Source of the DNA: Moraxella canis
GTDB lineage: Bacteria > Pseudomonadota > Gammaproteobacteria > Pseudomonadales > Moraxellaceae
Assembly (NCBI RefSeq): GCF_002014965.1
Contig: NZ_MUXT01000005.1
Span: 1 to 64,000 of the forward strand
DNA: 64,000 nucleotides
Direction: 5' to 3'
Below are positions 19,364 through 29,431 of the stretch, piece by piece (position 1 is the stretch's first letter; each line of letters begins with the position of its first letter). Both the position numbers and the translations under genes were made by a program. The notes under the pieces are model-generated. The model was not told the DNA's origin and made no database searches. It worked only from the letters and a program-made list of their open reading frames with translations.

Positions 19364-20231
19364 AAGCATTCTCCACCTGTGGTATGAGCACCAGCTCCAG
19401 CAAATGGATAAATCGCGCCTCAACATCAACTACCGTGATTTGCCACTCATCAATCTGCACTACCGCCCCCTGAAGGTGGCTGACAAACCCAAGCGCCTGC
19501 ATCACAAGTCCGCCCATGGTATCAACATCAGCATCATCAAAATGACTGCCCAGAATCTCATTACAATCACTGATCAAAGTAGATGCCTGCACAAGCCAAA
19601 CACCTGGCTTGTCAGGATGCGGGATGATGTTATTAATGTCGCTGTCTTCATCAATATCATCATGCTCATCGACGATATCTCCGACAATCTCCTCTAACAA
19701 GTCCTCCATCGTCACCACGCCCGACACCGACCCAAATTCATCCACCACGATCGCCATATGCACTTGGGCTTTTTGTAGAGAGCGCAACAAAGTGTCTGAG
19801 CGTGCGGTCTCACTGATATATAGCGGCTTTCGCACAATATCAGCCAGTTTGAGCGGCTGCTCTTTACCGTCAGCTTTGGCTTTTAGGTACGGTATCAAGT
19901 CCTTAATCAGCAAAATCCCGACCACGGCATTATCATCCAAACTGTCAAGCACAGGATAGCGAGAGTGCTCAGTCTCTAAGACTACCGACAAGATGTCGGA
20001 TAAGTCATCGTCGCTTGCCACAGCATGAACCTGAGGGCGCGGCGTCATAATCTCACGCACTTGGGTTGCCGGCAAGTCAAGCACCCCCTCAAGCATATCC
20101 ACCGTATCAGGCTCCAAAAACTGGCGAGAGTCTTGAACCAGTTTCAACAAATCGTCTCGCGTTTCGGGTGCGGTGGACAGCCAGCGCTTAAGCCCGCGCA
20201 TAGACCAGCCGCTCGAATTGTCATCAGACAT
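19362..20231 (-). CDS. corC: CBS-domain CorC/HlyC family protein
   Basis: CorC-type proteins are cytoplasmic CBS-pair proteins linked to Mg2+/Co2+ efflux. The 289-residue product has tandem CBS domains (about residues 65-190, starting at REIMTPRPQVH and including VDEFGSVSGVVTMEDLLEEIVG) and a C-terminal CorC_HlyC domain (from about 205). There is no DUF21 membrane domain, as in E. coli CorC. In many relatives it sits next to lnt and ybeY; here it does not. The ribosome site is weak. Confidence 0.88.
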   Translation of the reverse strand: MSDDNSSGWSMRGLKRWLSTAPETRDDLLKLVQDSRQFLEPDTVDMLEGVLDLPATQVREIMTPRPQVHAVASDDDLSDILSVVLETEHSRYPVLDSLDDNAVVGILLIKDLIPYLKAKADGKEQPLKLADIVRKPLYISETARSDTLLRSLQKAQVHMAIVVDEFGSVSGVVTMEDLLEEIVGDIVDEHDDIDEDSDINNIIPHPDKPGVWLVQASTLISDCNEILGSHFDDADVDTMGGLVMQALGFVSHLQGAVVQIDEWQITVVDVEARFIHLLELVLIPQVENA

Positions 20232-20390
20232 AGACGGTATAATTTAACCTCGTGTTATCATTAAAATCATGGCGCATTGATTGCCTTGCTACAATTTAGC
20301 GTATCATCAGGTTTTATTCAAGTGCTTTTGACAAAATCACAGACATTCACCAATTTTATCAAACTTGCCAATTTTTTTCTTTCAACGATG

Positions 20391-20855
20391 TTAAGGCTTA
20401 ACCCATTTAACCACTCGCCTTTCGATGTCTGCATCGCTCATCCCAAGCTCACTGACGCAGCGACCTGCAACAGACACCTTAGCAAACCCTGCGCCATGGT
20501 TTTGAGTGCCGTTAAGCAGTCGATGCCAAGGTGGCAATCCTTGACCAAGATAAAGCCGCTTATAGGCGCAGTGGCGCGGCAGCCAAAGCATCTGAGGCAT
20601 CATCTGCGCCGTCAGACGGATACAGTCGGGCACAAAACGCTGCCGTTCTGCATAGTTTTGGCAATGCCCCGTTTTGGTATCCAAAAGTTGGCACGCCACA
20701 TCGGTGTACTCTGTGTATTTGGCATCGTCATCGTCAAGAAATTTCACCAAACAGCACGCGCCGCACCCGTCGCACAGCGCCTCCCACTCTGCATCCGTCA
20801 GCTCATCAAGACAATAATTTTCCCAAAATTTAGGTCTAAGCTCATCACTAATCAT
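20391..20855 (-). CDS. ycgN: YcgN family cysteine-cluster protein
   Basis: The 154-residue product has the conserved arrangement CDGCGACCLVKFLDDD, then single cysteines in DVACQLLD, GHCQNY and PDCIRL, and PRHCAYKRLYLGQGLPPWH. The pattern suggests a bound zinc or iron-sulfur site. The family (UPF0260) has no established biochemical role. The neighbouring gap on the left (20232-20390) holds no gene. The 186-base gap to the right contains the promoter region for the next gene. Confidence 0.87.
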   Translation of the reverse strand: MISDELRPKFWENYCLDELTDAEWEALCDGCGACCLVKFLDDDDAKYTEYTDVACQLLDTKTGHCQNYAERQRFVPDCIRLTAQMMPQMLWLPRHCAYKRLYLGQGLPPWHRLLNGTQNHGAGFAKVSVAGRCVSELGMSDADIERRVVKWVKP

Positions 20856-21041
20856 GACACCATCATATTTTCATAAAATTGACTTTATTGTACCGTAAAA
20901 TTTGAGAAAATTGGCATAAAAACCTTGACTTGACGAAGGCAGCTTGTTAAGTTAAACAAACCAAACGCCGTTCTAGAGGTCGCAAAATGATGCAGCTTTG
21001 GGGCGTTTTTGTGATACCACCAAACCAATAAGGATATTTTT

Positions 21042-21779
21042 ATGACAATAACGACTCGCACGCTCACCACCACTGCGCCCGATGGCACACCATTACTCAG
21101 CTACATTGCCCTACCAGAGAATACCGCCAACACAGGTAAGGCGCGGACAGTTTTGGTAGCGCCTGAATGGTGGGGCGTTGTCGAACACCCAAAAACAGTT
21201 GCTGAGCGCTTGGCAGCTGAGGGGTTTGTCGCGGTGGCTATGGATGTCTATGGCGAAGGTAAAATGACCACAGACGCACATCAAGCCAATGAATGGATGA
21301 CTCAAATGCTTGAGCATTCTGATGAGCTGATGAATCGCTGCCAAGCCATCTATCACGATGTGGCTAATCTTAGTGAAGTGGATAAAGAGCGTATCGGTAT
21401 CGTAGGATTTTGCTTTGGCGGTAAAATTGCCTTAGACATGGCACGACTTGGCTTGCCCCTAAAAGCGGTGGCGACCTTCCATGGTAATCCTGCGCCCATC
21501 ACGCCTGCCACCAAACAAAAGTTCGTCGCCAAAGTCTTGGTTGCGCACGGCAAGGCTGACTCTATGGTCTCAATGGAGGCAATCGACGGTCTTAAAAAAG
21601 AGCTTGAGGCAGCCGAGGTTGACTACCAAATCGATATCTACGAAGGCGCAAAACATGGCTTTAGTAACCCACACGCCGATGAGCGAGCTCGTGAAAACGG
21701 TGTTGATTTGGGTTACCATCCACAAGCCGCCAAAGACAGCTGGGCAAAAATGATCGCGTTTATGAATGATACTTTATAA
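21042..21779 (+). CDS. dienelactone hydrolase family alpha/beta hydrolase
   Basis: The 245-residue product has the nucleophile elbow GFCFGGKIAL (Cys about residue 125), an Asp in HGKADSMV and a His in GAKHGFSNPHAD, the Cys-Asp-His triad of dienelactone hydrolases. No signal peptide is seen, so it is cytoplasmic. No aromatic-degradation genes are nearby, so the natural substrate is unknown and a general ester or lactone hydrolase is the safest name. An AAGGAT ribosome site precedes the ATG and a bidirectional terminator follows. Confidence 0.85.
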   Translation: MTITTRTLTTTAPDGTPLLSYIALPENTANTGKARTVLVAPEWWGVVEHPKTVAERLAAEGFVAVAMDVYGEGKMTTDAHQANEWMTQMLEHSDELMNRCQAIYHDVANLSEVDKERIGIVGFCFGGKIALDMARLGLPLKAVATFHGNPAPITPATKQKFVAKVLVAHGKADSMVSMEAIDGLKKELEAAEVDYQIDIYEGAKHGFSNPHADERARENGVDLGYHPQAAKDSWAKMIAFMNDTL

Positions 21780-21808
21780 ATGCGATGCCTTAGCACAATC
21801 ACAAAAAT

Positions 21809-21842
21809 AAAACCATCTGCTTAAGATCAAGCAGATGGTTTT
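21809..21842. terminator. bidirectional terminator
   Basis: AAAACCATCTGCTT (21809-21822) and AAGCAGATGGTTTT (21829-21842) make a perfect 14-bp stem with a 6-base loop between two convergent genes. The A and T runs are built into the stem. Confidence 0.85.
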
Positions 21843-21859
21843 ATGAATTAACGATGGCT

Positions 21860-23365
21860 TTAGCGCTTGGGTGGCGCATTTGCCAAAATCTCAGTCAAAA
21901 GTCGCCAATACACCGCCACCGACTCAATATGCACCATCTCATCAGGCGAGTGGGCATTTTTGATGGTTGGACCGATTGAGACGATGTCCATATCAGGATG
22001 GCTTTGCTTGATCAAACCACACTCAAGCCCTGCATGGATGACCTTAATATCAGGCTGATGACCCAAAATCTGGGCATAAAGCTGGGTGGTGATCGGCGTG
22101 ATCACTGAATTGGCATCTGGATTCCAGCCCACATAATCACCAGCAAACGCGATTTGCGCCCCTGACAGATGCGCAATGCTTGAGAGCGTATCACAGACCG
22201 CATCTTTGCCCGAATCAACCAAAGAGCGGATAAGCAGCACACACTTAAGCGCATCATCATCCATCTTAAGCTGCCCAAAGGACAATGATGTCTCCACCGT
22301 GTCTTTGGCAAGATCGCTTTGGCGCACCACACCGCTAGGCAGCGCATTGATGAGATGAATGGCTTGAAGAGATGACGCCCAAGTCAGCGCCTTTTGATCA
22401 GGCTTAGCAGTCTCAATGATCGCAGTAAAGTTTGGCTCGACTTGCTTAAACTCTTCAAAGATTTGAGCGGTGGCGTGATTGATGGCGTCTGTCAGCGCGG
22501 ACAAGGACGACTGAGGGCAGCTGATCACGACTTGGGCTTCACGTGGAATGGCGTTTCTTAGCGTGCCACCTTTGATGTGGCTGATGGCAAATTGTCCGTC
22601 AAAGTCGCCCAACAGCTTAGCCAATACTCTTGCCATCAGCTTGATGGCATTGCCACGGTTTTTATCGATATCCAGTCCTGAATGTCCTCCGCGCAGCCCT
22701 TTGATGGTTAGGCTTAGCGCAGCATCAAAGGAATTTTCTTGCCATGTCAGTGGCAAGCTGAGATCCGCATCGATACCGCCCGCACAGCCAATATATACCT
22801 CACCGATTTCTTCGGTGTCGGTATTGACCATGATTTTTGAGGTCAGTTCATTGGCTTTTAGCCCAATCACCCCAACCATGCCTGTCTCTTCGGTCATCGT
22901 CAGTAGTACCTCAAGCTCAGGATGCGCCAGTGAATCATCTTCAAGGACTGCAAGACAGCTTGCCATGCCGATGCCATTATCCGCCCCTAAAGTCGTGCCT
23001 GTCGCCATCAGCCATGCGTCATCATCAGGATGAAGACGAAGGCGAATCGGATCTGTGGCAAAGTCATGTAGCGTACCTTCATTGGCTTGAGGCACCATAT
23101 CTAAGTGCGCCTGTAAAGCGATCGGCTCACGATCTTCGTAGCCTTTGGTCGCTGGTTTTTTGATGATGACATTACCAATGCCATCTCGGCGAGCAGACAG
23201 CCCATGCGCCGTCGCCCACTCGATGATATCAGCCACCAAAGCTTCTTCATGAAAGCTTGGATGCGGTGTCGCACTGATGCGACTAAACCAGCGCCACAAC
23301 AGCATGGGATCAAAATCTTTGACAACATTTAAGTTATCTTCATAAGCCGCCAAATTAACAGTCAT
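21860..23365 (-). CDS. pepD: aminoacyl-histidine dipeptidase (PepD, M20)
   Basis: PepD is a zinc dipeptidase that cleaves Xaa-His dipeptides such as carnosine. The 501-residue product has the normal family length and the metal ligands in LQAHLDMVPQ, GADNGIGMA and TMTEETGMVG, plus GLRGGHSGLDID from the inserted lid domain. No signal peptide is seen. It is transcribed alone; the next gene upstream (23485) ends in its own terminator. Confidence 0.94.
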   Translation of the reverse strand: MTVNLAAYEDNLNVVKDFDPMLLWRWFSRISATPHPSFHEEALVADIIEWATAHGLSARRDGIGNVIIKKPATKGYEDREPIALQAHLDMVPQANEGTLHDFATDPIRLRLHPDDDAWLMATGTTLGADNGIGMASCLAVLEDDSLAHPELEVLLTMTEETGMVGVIGLKANELTSKIMVNTDTEEIGEVYIGCAGGIDADLSLPLTWQENSFDAALSLTIKGLRGGHSGLDIDKNRGNAIKLMARVLAKLLGDFDGQFAISHIKGGTLRNAIPREAQVVISCPQSSLSALTDAINHATAQIFEEFKQVEPNFTAIIETAKPDQKALTWASSLQAIHLINALPSGVVRQSDLAKDTVETSLSFGQLKMDDDALKCVLLIRSLVDSGKDAVCDTLSSIAHLSGAQIAFAGDYVGWNPDANSVITPITTQLYAQILGHQPDIKVIHAGLECGLIKQSHPDMDIVSIGPTIKNAHSPDEMVHIESVAVYWRLLTEILANAPPKR

Positions 23366-23438
23366 CTTATTTCCTTACCATTACAATTAAAAAATATCAA
23401 AAAATCTCATTCAAATTATCCAAACTACCAAAAACAAA

Positions 23439-23469
23439 AACAGGCTAGGCATCAAGCACATAGCCTGTT
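23439..23469 (-). terminator. intrinsic terminator of the class V aminotransferase gene
   Basis: AACAGGCTA (23439-23447) and TAGCCTGTT (23461-23469) form a 9-bp stem with a 13-base loop, followed by T-rich sequence in the minus direction, 15 bases after the stop codon. Confidence 0.75.
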
Positions 23470-23484
23470 TTATGATGATTTGGA

Positions 23485-24609
23485 TTATACGAACACTTGA
23501 TCAGCCGCACCCTTAAAGCGCTCAACCGTCCCTTTAACATCGGTCAATTTATCAAGCCCAAACAAGCCAATGCGGAAGCTCTTATAATCGCTTGGCTCAT
23601 CAACCTGAAGCGGCGTGCCAGCAGCGATTTGGACGCCCACTTTGGCAAAGGCGGCACCTTTATGAATCTCATCACTTGAAGCATGGCAAACGATCACGCC
23701 ATAAGCTTGGGCGGAGGGGTCAGCGACACTTTGGACGCCTTTGGCATTTAGCACCGCCAAAATCTCTTGACCAAGGGTGATTTGGGCTTGTTTTAGGGTG
23801 TCATAGCCGATCTGTTTTGCTTCAAGCAAAGTATCACGCAGCTGCTTTAGACCATCGGTTGGCATGGTGGCATGATACGCATGTCCGCCATTTTCGTAAG
23901 CACTCATGATATTTAACCATGCTTTTAGGTCCAAAGAAAAGCTTGATGGTGTACTTGCCAAAACAGCCTCTTTGGCAGCCTCCGACAGCATCACTAAGCC
24001 AGCACACGGCGTGCTTGACAGACCCTTTTGAGGTGCTGATAAAAGCACATCAATGCCCAGCGCCTTCATGTCAAGCCAGATGCATCCAGAAGCAATACAG
24101 TCAATGACAAGCAGCCCACCGACCGAATGCGTCGCCTCAGCAAGTGCACGAATATACTCATCTGACAGCATCATGCCAGAGGCGGTTTCAACGTGAGGGG
24201 CGAACACGATGCCTGGGCGGTGCGCTTTGATATAGGCGGTGACCTCGTCAATATCGGCAGGCACAAACCCATTTTCACCCTCTTGGATATGCGCCTTAAA
24301 TACATGGCTAGATTTAGCAACGCCAATCGCTTCTAAAATCTGCGTCCAGCGGTAGCTAAACCATCCATTTCTGACGATCACAGTATCTTGACCAGCCGCC
24401 AAAGCTCTGGCAACCGCTTCCATGCCTGCCGTGCCCGAACCTGGCACGATGGCGACCGCATCGGCTTGAAATAGTGACTTTAACTCAGATGACAGATCCT
24501 TCATTACCTGCTGAAACTGCGCCGACATGTGGTTCAGCGCGCGATCAGTATAAACAACAGAAAACTCCAATAATCCTTCAGGGTCAATATCTTTTCTCAG
24601 TGCTGGCAT
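23485..24609 (-). CDS. class V aminotransferase, alanine-glyoxylate type
   Basis: This is a fold-type I PLP enzyme of the alanine-glyoxylate/serine-pyruvate aminotransferase group. The PLP lysine is Lys195 in SAPQKGLSSTPCAGL, PGSGTAGMEAVARAL binds the cofactor phosphate, and the aspartate in LVIDCIASG contacts the pyridine nitrogen. The start at 24609 (374 residues) is chosen because AAGGAA lies six bases before it, whereas the first ATG would have no spacing. The exact amino donor and acceptor cannot be told. It is a single gene. Confidence 0.85.
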   Translation of the reverse strand: MPALRKDIDPEGLLEFSVVYTDRALNHMSAQFQQVMKDLSSELKSLFQADAVAIVPGSGTAGMEAVARALAAGQDTVIVRNGWFSYRWTQILEAIGVAKSSHVFKAHIQEGENGFVPADIDEVTAYIKAHRPGIVFAPHVETASGMMLSDEYIRALAEATHSVGGLLVIDCIASGCIWLDMKALGIDVLLSAPQKGLSSTPCAGLVMLSEAAKEAVLASTPSSFSLDLKAWLNIMSAYENGGHAYHATMPTDGLKQLRDTLLEAKQIGYDTLKQAQITLGQEILAVLNAKGVQSVADPSAQAYGVIVCHASSDEIHKGAAFAKVGVQIAAGTPLQVDEPSDYKSFRIGLFGLDKLTDVKGTVERFKGAADQVFV

Positions 24610-24776
24610 GATCATTTCCTTATTTTATTCAATCAATAGCCACTAATGTACCAAGCCAAGCTCAAAAAATCAAGCCACTTCCGCTGATTTAAGGCAGGTC
24701 TTTTGATCTTCTAAGCACCTAAGTAAGTACCTAAACTGTCACTTTATTTAAATACCCAAACTACCTTTATAAACAA

Positions 24777-24810
24777 AAAAAACCTTGGCTTTTATCAGCC
24801 AAGGTTTTTT
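24777..24810 (-). terminator. strong intrinsic terminator
   Basis: AAAAAACCTTGGCT (24777-24790) and AGCCAAGGTTTTTT (24797-24810) form a perfect 14-bp stem with a 6-base loop. It lies about 57 bases after the stop of the minus-strand lipoprotein gene at 24867 and can act in both directions. Confidence 0.85.
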
Positions 24811-24866
24811 ATGCATCCAAACTGCCTAATTTCAATCAAATTCAGAGTTGATCAAAGCGCATCAGA

Positions 24867-25205
24867 TCAGTTGGTGGTTTGAGCTTCAGCAGGCGCTTGA
24901 GCTTCTGCGACAGGCTCTTGAGCAGGTTCTGCAGCCGCTTCGGCATCTGCCACTTGGGCGTCCTCTTGAGCGACTGGCTCTTGGGCGGCAGCATCAGCGC
25001 TTGTGTCCGCTGTGGCTGTCTCGGTAGTCATGGTAGGTGCACCTTCATCCTCAAACACCACTTCTTCAGCTTTTGGAGCATTAGCCAAAGCAGCTGATTG
25101 CGCTTCTTCAACACGATCCACGGCGTATACTTTTTCATGGTTGTTACCACAAGCGCTCAATGCCAAAACAGCAGCCATTGATGCAGTCACTGCAAAAAAC
25201 TTCAT
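24867..25205 (-). CDS. small putative lipoprotein, Ala/Glu-rich
   Basis: The 112-residue product starts with a lipoprotein signal (ASMAAVLALSAC, Cys19 the likely lipid site) followed by a short distinctive segment NNHEKVYAVDRVEEAQ. A tail of Ala, Glu, Gln, Pro and Thr without a known domain follows. It is similar in design, not clearly in sequence, to the lipoproteins at 13375 and 51534. A role in the envelope is inferred only from the signal. Confidence 0.7.
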   Translation of the reverse strand: MKFFAVTASMAAVLALSACGNNHEKVYAVDRVEEAQSAALANAPKAEEVVFEDEGAPTMTTETATADTSADAAAQEPVAQEDAQVADAEAAAEPAQEPVAEAQAPAEAQTTN

Positions 25206-25278
25206 ACCTTTACTCCAAAATTAAAGACTGTTTAAAATAATCAAGTCAACCGCTAACTTTAAAATGCTCAAATAAAGC

Positions 25279-25515
25279 TTACAACACCCATTTTTCAAGC
25301 ACAAATTCGATCACAAGCTTGGCAATAAAGCCAAAAAAACCCATACCCAATGCAACAAAGATCCAAAAAGTCCCCGCTTTACCGGCATTTGATTTTTTAG
25401 AGATATCCCACATGATAAAAATCAAAAACCCAATAAAAATAGGCAATAAAACGTACAAGCCCAAGGTGGTAATCGTCTCAGCTGATACCAAAAACAGCGT
25501 CGCCATCGCAGACAT
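25279..25515 (-). CDS. small two-helix membrane protein, DUF2788-like
   Basis: The 78-residue product has two membrane helices (about residues 16-38 and 49-70) joined by the basic loop MWDISKKSNAGKAGTF. This matches my recollection of the DUF2788 family of small inner-membrane proteins of unknown function in gammaproteobacteria. The start at 25515 has AAAGG seven bases upstream. It may share a transcript with the lipoprotein gene 74 bases downstream. Confidence 0.65.
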   Translation of the reverse strand: MSAMATLFLVSAETITTLGLYVLLPIFIGFLIFIMWDISKKSNAGKAGTFWIFVALGMGFFGFIAKLVIEFVLEKWVL

Positions 25516-25711
25516 ATTAAGTACCTTTGTGATTATTTATCCACACATTATAACAATATTTATCCCAACTACCAACCTTCGCGCAAGAATAAGCACGATA
25601 TTTTTATAAAAATTTGCTAAAATAGCCTTTGTTTAGGCTTATTAAAAATCTCACCTAAGTTTACATTTTTCATCACCGCCCCATTTTGCTAAAACCACAC
25701 AGGATATCGCC

Positions 25712-26434
25712 ATGGCTCAAAGACCCCAAAAACAGCCTTCCGCCGTCTATAAAGATGAAGTGCATAATCGTAGCTTGGGTCTAAGTAGCTTGCTTTGGAT
25801 TGTGGTGGGGCTATTGGTGGCAGCGATGTTGGTGGTTTTTTTATATTTATCGCCCTTATTTGATGGCTTTGGTCAACGAGTGGATCCTGAGCCTGAAGCG
25901 GCCGTTGAGCCCATCACCGCCAATGAGCCTGACATTGAATTTGAATTTTATGAAGTCTTACCTGAACAAAAATTCCAAAGTATCCCTGAAGGCGTGAGCA
26001 TCCAAGATCGGGAAGAAGATAGCCTGCCCAAGCCATCGACCGATGTGGTCATCAATCAAAGCACGCAAGCTGACACCAGCCAGCCAGCGAGCATTTCCAT
26101 CGTCGAAGAAAATACCACTTATGATGAACCCAGCAATCCTTTGACCACCAATGACCCTGCCCAAACGGGCGAAACAGCACCATCCAATCGTCAAAGCCAA
26201 TACATACTACAAATCAAAAGCTATGAAAAAGCCGAAGACGCCGACCTAAAACGTGCCGAAGTACTCATGGCAGGCGTGGATGCCATCGTGGTGCGCCAAG
26301 ATACAAAAGATGGCTATGTGTATCAAGTCATCTCAACGCCCATGACTCAAAAAGAAGCTTCCACCGCCAGCGTACGCCTGCGTAATAACGGCATTGACGC
26401 TTTGCTGATCGAGCAGCGCCCCAGCCCCAGATAA
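25712..26434 (+). CDS. SPOR-domain cell-division type membrane protein
   Basis: The 240-residue product has a short cytoplasmic N terminus, one membrane helix (about residues 26-48, LLWIVVGLLVAAMLVVFLYL), a Glu/Thr/Pro-rich linker and a C-terminal SPOR domain (about residues 163-236, starting YILQIKSYEKAEDADL). SPOR domains bind denuded peptidoglycan at division sites, and the topology matches FtsN. Because argS-linked FtsN-like proteins in this group are variable, I do not assign ftsN. A terminator follows at 26454. Confidence 0.8.
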   Translation: MAQRPQKQPSAVYKDEVHNRSLGLSSLLWIVVGLLVAAMLVVFLYLSPLFDGFGQRVDPEPEAAVEPITANEPDIEFEFYEVLPEQKFQSIPEGVSIQDREEDSLPKPSTDVVINQSTQADTSQPASISIVEENTTYDEPSNPLTTNDPAQTGETAPSNRQSQYILQIKSYEKAEDADLKRAEVLMAGVDAIVVRQDTKDGYVYQVISTPMTQKEASTASVRLRNNGIDALLIEQRPSPR

Positions 26435-26453
26435 CCTCACAGTCATCATAAAT

Positions 26454-26481
26454 AAAAAGCGCCCCTTGGTGAGCGCTTTTT
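26454..26481. terminator. intrinsic terminator after the SPOR protein gene
   Basis: AAAAAGCGC (26454-26462) and GCGCTTTTT (26473-26481) form a 9-bp stem with a 10-base loop and a T-run. It lies between convergent genes and can serve both. Confidence 0.75.
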
Positions 26482-26504
26482 ATTATTCAAATAAGTTAAT
26501 TTGG

Positions 26505-27422
26505 CTATTTTTTGATGATTTTTTTGATACCAATCACACCTGCCAAAATCACCAAGCCTGCAATCAAGCCTACCACACCATTATATAACGCTTCGGTCAA
26601 GCCGCCAAACACGCCCGATAGCGCCGCCAAATCCTGAGCTTGATGATGCAAGATGGCAACACCATGCACCAAAATCCCGCCACCGACTAAGAACATGGCA
26701 AGCGTGCCAGCAAAGGATAAAAATTTCATGAGCTTTGGGGCAAAAGCCAATAAGGCACGTCCCAAAGCTTGACGAAACGCCGAAGGCTGATTGATCAAAT
26801 GAATGCCCATGTCATCTAATTTGACGATCAAAGCCACCAAGCCATACACCCCAACTGTCATCAAAATAGCAATGGCAGACAACGCCGCCGCCTTTGTTGT
26901 GAAAGTGGCTGCCGTCATCACGCCCAGTGAAATTACCACAATCTCAGCAGATAAAATAAAGTCCGTACGAATGGCGCCGCGGATTTTATCTTTTTCAAAG
27001 GCGACCAAATCAATCTGCTCATCGGCATTGGCTTTGAGTCTTTCGGTATGTGCTGCTTCATCGTCCATCTCGTGCGGCAACAGATTGGGCGCAAATTTAT
27101 GCACCACCTTTTCGGCACCTTCATAGCACAAAAATGCGCCGCCAATCATCAATAAAGGCGTGATCAGCCAAGCAGCAATGGCGCTGATCAGCAGTGCAGC
27201 CGGCACTAAAATCAGTTTATTGACAAATGAACCTTTAGCGACCGCCCAAACCACTGACAGCTCTCGGTCAGCACGCACACCCGTGACCTGCTGAGCGTTC
27301 AGTGCCAAGTCATCGCCCAAAACGCCTGCGGTTTTTTTGGCTGCCATTTTAGTCATTACCGAGACATCGTCAAGTATCGTTGCGATGTCATCAAGCAGCA
27401 TTAATAGACTACCACCTGCCAT
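26505..27422 (-). CDS. yedI: DUF808 inner-membrane protein (YedI family)
   Basis: The 305-residue product starts [20 protein letters not shown] and contains [20 protein letters not shown], both hallmarks of DUF808/YedI. Six or so hydrophobic segments follow, including [18 protein letters not shown] and a C-terminal pair ending in KKIIKK. The family is an integral inner-membrane protein of unknown function. A good ribosome site (AAAGGTGAAA) lies before the start. It is a single gene. Confidence 0.88.
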   Translation of the reverse strand: MAGGSLLMLLDDIATILDDVSVMTKMAAKKTAGVLGDDLALNAQQVTGVRADRELSVVWAVAKGSFVNKLILVPAALLISAIAAWLITPLLMIGGAFLCYEGAEKVVHKFAPNLLPHEMDDEAAHTERLKANADEQIDLVAFEKDKIRGAIRTDFILSAEIVVISLGVMTAATFTTKAAALSAIAILMTVGVYGLVALIVKLDDMGIHLINQPSAFRQALGRALLAFAPKLMKFLSFAGTLAMFLVGGGILVHGVAILHHQAQDLAALSGVFGGLTEALYNGVVGLIAGLVILAGVIGIKKIIKK

Positions 27423-27507
27423 AGTTTCACCTTTTTATTGAATGCCTCACACATCATGTAAAGCGATTAGCCAGTATTATATATTATACGCCAGTCAGAC
27501 GCATAGA

Positions 27508-28545
27508 TTAAGGTTTTTTGGCGACCATCACTGCACGCTTGGGTCTGGGGTATCCCTCAGCAGTTTTTGAAGAATCCTTGGCATCCAAAAAATCATCCAA
27601 AGAATGATAAGTCATCCATTCGGTGGCACGCTGTTCTTCATTGGTCGTGATATTGACATCAACACAGCGAACCTGAGCAAAGCCTGCTTTTTCAAGCCAC
27701 AGCTGCAAGGCGGGCACCGAAGGCAAAAAATACACATTATTCATCATCGCATAGCGATCTTTGGGAACAAGCACAGTATTGTCATCACCATCCACCACCA
27801 AAGTCTCCAGTATCAGCTCACCGCCTTTGGTCAGCTGATTTTTTAATTGTAATAAACAATCAAACGGTGAAGCACGATGATACAGCACACCCATACAAAA
27901 AACGCTGTGAAATAACCCTGGCTGATTTGTATCTTGGGGCAGCTCTTCTAGACCCACAGGAATAAAATGGATGGGCGACTGCTCATAGCGGTTTTTGATG
28001 TCGCCAAGAAAGTGACGAGTAGCCATAAACTGATGATAAAATAAGCAAGACGGATCAATGACAATCACCGTACTTGCACCTGCCCCAACCATACGAAAAC
28101 CGTGATAGCCCGAACCGCCACCGACATCCAGCACTCGCTTGCCAGTCAAGTCGCTAATGTGCGGTAGCACTCGCTCCCATTTTAGATCACTGCGCCACTC
28201 AGTATCAATATGGATCAGCCGATCGCCTTGCCCAAATTTAAACCCGCCTTTTCGCCATGGCATGAGGTTTTTTAGTAATGCTTCGCTACGCCGATAGTCG
28301 CTGTGCTCAAAGTCAATCCATGAAGTGACACAAGCAGCATTCAGATCAATAGCAGTCGGCACAGCATTAGGTAGCTTATTGATGATTGAGTCGTAATACG
28401 GAGCGTATGCATAGCGATCCTTATTTTTAATGGCAGCCAACCAATCTGGGAGTAATTTGAGCCATTCATACGCCATCGGATGATGCTGCGCTAGGTCAAA
28501 CAGGGTCTGATAAAGGTCTTTTTCGGCACGAGTGATCGTATTCAT
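27508..28545 (-). CDS. cmoB: tRNA U34 carboxymethyltransferase
   Basis: CmoB transfers a carboxymethyl group from carboxy-S-adenosylmethionine to 5-hydroxyuridine at tRNA position 34, giving cmo5U, which widens wobble reading. The 345-residue product has the Rossmann motif VLDVGGGSGYHGFRMVGAGA and the family segments KWERVLPHISDL and VFCMGVLYHRASP. It is 69 bases downstream of cmoA on the same strand, so the cofactor-making and cofactor-using steps are paired as in E. coli. Confidence 0.94.
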   Translation of the reverse strand: MNTITRAEKDLYQTLFDLAQHHPMAYEWLKLLPDWLAAIKNKDRYAYAPYYDSIINKLPNAVPTAIDLNAACVTSWIDFEHSDYRRSEALLKNLMPWRKGGFKFGQGDRLIHIDTEWRSDLKWERVLPHISDLTGKRVLDVGGGSGYHGFRMVGAGASTVIVIDPSCLFYHQFMATRHFLGDIKNRYEQSPIHFIPVGLEELPQDTNQPGLFHSVFCMGVLYHRASPFDCLLQLKNQLTKGGELILETLVVDGDDNTVLVPKDRYAMMNNVYFLPSVPALQLWLEKAGFAQVRCVDVNITTNEEQRATEWMTYHSLDDFLDAKDSSKTAEGYPRPKRAVMVAKKP

Positions 28546-28614
28546 AAGGTCATCGGTCTTCGTCGTTGGGCAAAATTGTCATTAAAAGCTTGGCAGCTGA
28601 TGATCAGCTTATAC

Positions 28615-29376
28615 TCATTTAAAAGCCACAATGGACGCAAAATTTAAAAACATAAACCAAGTCAAGCTACGCTCAAAGCCTGCTTGCGCCAAGCGTTCAT
28701 GGTGCTTGTGCAGCGTGTCGGTGATGAGCACATTTTCAAGCGCGTTACGCTTACCACTGATCTCCATATCGCTGTAGCCATTGGCGCGCTTAAAATCATA
28801 ATACCGCTCCACTCGCCACGCATCGTCTTGTTCATCGGTTAGGTGAGTTTTTTCGGTCAAGATCAAGATACCGCCTTCTGCCAAGGCGTGATGGCATTTT
28901 TGGAGCAGCGCCAGTCGCTGATCTGGTGGTAAAAATTGTAAAGTTAGATTAATAATAATCAAATCACATGGCAAAAAATCCACTTCACAAACATCATCCA
29001 ACCGAAAGCGAATGTCATGATCGGGATAATGCTCACCCACCACTGATTTGGCTTGCTCAATCATCGGCGCTGAGATATCGATGGCGTGAATCTCAAGCTC
29101 ATCAGGGGCAAATTTATCCGCCAAAGCAAAGCTTACCGCCCCAAGCGATGTCCCCAAATCATAGACACGGCTTACACGCCCCCCGTGATCGCCCACTTGT
29201 CGAAATAAGCAGTGGCGGCGCGCCAAAATCGGCAGCATCGCAAGCACTTGCCCATAGCCTGGCACACTGCGGCGAATCATATCAGGGAAACACGCCACCA
29301 CTTCTTCATCAAAACTAAAGCGAGCCGACTTATCAAGCGGTGTGGTAAATAAAGTGTCGTGTTTGGTATTTGGCAT
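28615..29376 (-). CDS. cmoA: carboxy-S-adenosyl-L-methionine synthase
   Basis: CmoA makes carboxy-SAM from SAM and prephenate for CmoB. The 253-residue product begins with the [20 protein letters not shown] segment typical of the family and has the SAM-binding motif [15 protein letters not shown] with a downstream [11 protein letters not shown]. It is the first gene of the cmoA-cmoB pair. The short 55-base gap to the divergent msrA gene must hold both promoters. Confidence 0.94.
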   Translation of the reverse strand: MPNTKHDTLFTTPLDKSARFSFDEEVVACFPDMIRRSVPGYGQVLAMLPILARRHCLFRQVGDHGGRVSRVYDLGTSLGAVSFALADKFAPDELEIHAIDISAPMIEQAKSVVGEHYPDHDIRFRLDDVCEVDFLPCDLIIINLTLQFLPPDQRLALLQKCHHALAEGGILILTEKTHLTDEQDDAWRVERYYDFKRANGYSDMEISGKRNALENVLITDTLHKHHERLAQAGFERSLTWFMFLNFASIVAFK

Positions 29377-29431
29377 GAGTTATGATAGACTTAAAAAATG
29401 GTGTTATTATAGCATTGATTAGGATGAATAT